Positions 5,659 through 5,812 of a DNA stretch of 5,812 bases are shown piece by piece; position 1 is the stretch's first letter, and each line of letters starts with the position of its first letter. Position numbers and translations under genes: made by a program. The DNA lies in contig FR888217.1 in assembly GCA_000431775.1 (NCBI GenBank), positions 25,393 to 31,204 of the forward strand, written 5' to 3'. The stretch comes from Clostridium sp. CAG:413. Lineage in GTDB: Bacteria; Bacillota; Clostridia; Oscillospirales; Acutalibacteraceae. The notes beneath the pieces were generated by a model. That model saw only the letters and a list, made by a program, of their open reading frames with translations. It did no database searches and was not told the DNA's origin.

Positions 5659-5812
5659 TCACATTATACTGCTTGCACTCGGGCCGTATTCCTCTTTATC
5701 GGTCGAGAGGACGACCAAAGTCTTGGTCTGCGAGACTCCGCCGACGCATTTTATCTCATTTACGAGCTTTTCAAGTCCCTTGCTGCCGTCAGTGCATATT
5801 TTCAGCAGGAAA
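5659..5812 (-). CDS. Lrp/AsnC-family transcriptional regulator, C-terminal part
   Basis: Only the last 50 codons are visible; the gene enters from the right edge. The translation (starting FLLKICTDGSKGLEKLV) shows the end of the Lrp/AsnC ligand-binding (RAM) domain: a beta strand, a helix (GLEKLVNEIK), the hallmark GGVSQTKTLVVLS (the family's 'pGVxxTxTxxVL' strand) and a polar tail ending SSIM. In this family the domain forms oligomers and senses amino acids or other small ligands. The DNA-binding helix-turn-helix, if present, is outside the window, so a stand-alone RAM protein cannot be excluded. It converges on the nnr-lipoprotein pair and has its own terminator directly after the stop codon. 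Confidence 0.78.
   Translation of the reverse strand, partial: FLLKICTDGSKGLEKLVNEIKCVGGVSQTKTLVVLSTDKEEYGPSASSIM

Noticed and set aside
1..5812. Search for a hidden system: CRISPR repeats, tRNA, insertion sequence ends, toxin-antitoxin or phage genes, riboswitches
   Set aside because: No regularly spaced repeats, transposase, recombinase, cloverleaf-like sequence or structured leader was seen; the longest non-coding stretch is about 130 bases and is accounted for by two promoters.

Overview
The window looks like ordinary chromosome from an anaerobic Firmicute of the Clostridia, most likely a gut- or rumen-type Oscillospiraceae/Ruminococcaceae relative. This is inferred from several things: G+C-rich coding sequence with AT-rich control regions, strong AGGGG/GGAGG-type Shine-Dalgarno sequences, GTG and TTG starts, a cysteine-rich cytosolic enzyme, and a small Gram-positive-style lipoprotein. 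No mobile element, CRISPR array, tRNA or rRNA was seen. There is no gene-free stretch longer than about 130 bases.

Layout. The left 3.4 kb is a minus-strand operon read from right to left. It starts with a small NifU-type Fe-S protein (3414-3181), continues with a 979-residue GH38 alpha-mannosidase (3171-232), and ends with the start of a PgcA-type phosphoglucomutase/phosphomannomutase (228 to beyond base 1). The genes are packed 3-9 nt apart, and each downstream Shine-Dalgarno overlaps or lies inside the end of the preceding gene. A good promoter with an extended -10 lies at 3465-3437. A divergent, AT-rich control region (about 3415-3544) separates this operon from a plus-strand pair. That pair is a bifunctional NAD(P)H-hydrate epimerase/dehydratase (Nnr, 3545-5092) and, 10 nt later, a small lipoprotein of unknown function (5103-5621). 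The right edge holds the 3' end of a convergent minus-strand Lrp/AsnC-family gene (5812-5659). A hairpin with a U-tract terminates it, in the gap between the two genes.

How the genes work together. The mannosidase has no signal peptide, so it should trim mannose from imported oligosaccharides in the cytosol. The adjacent hexose-phosphate mutase could connect the released sugar, after phosphorylation, to sugar-phosphate metabolism. The NifU protein (Fe-S assembly) and Nnr (repair of damaged NAD(P)H) are housekeeping functions with no evident link to mannose use. I did not find a convincing new multi-gene system. The points most worth a second look are the NifU start and promoter, the unusual operon composition, the extra NifU cysteine, the uncharacterised lipoprotein, and the one-sided terminator between convergent genes.
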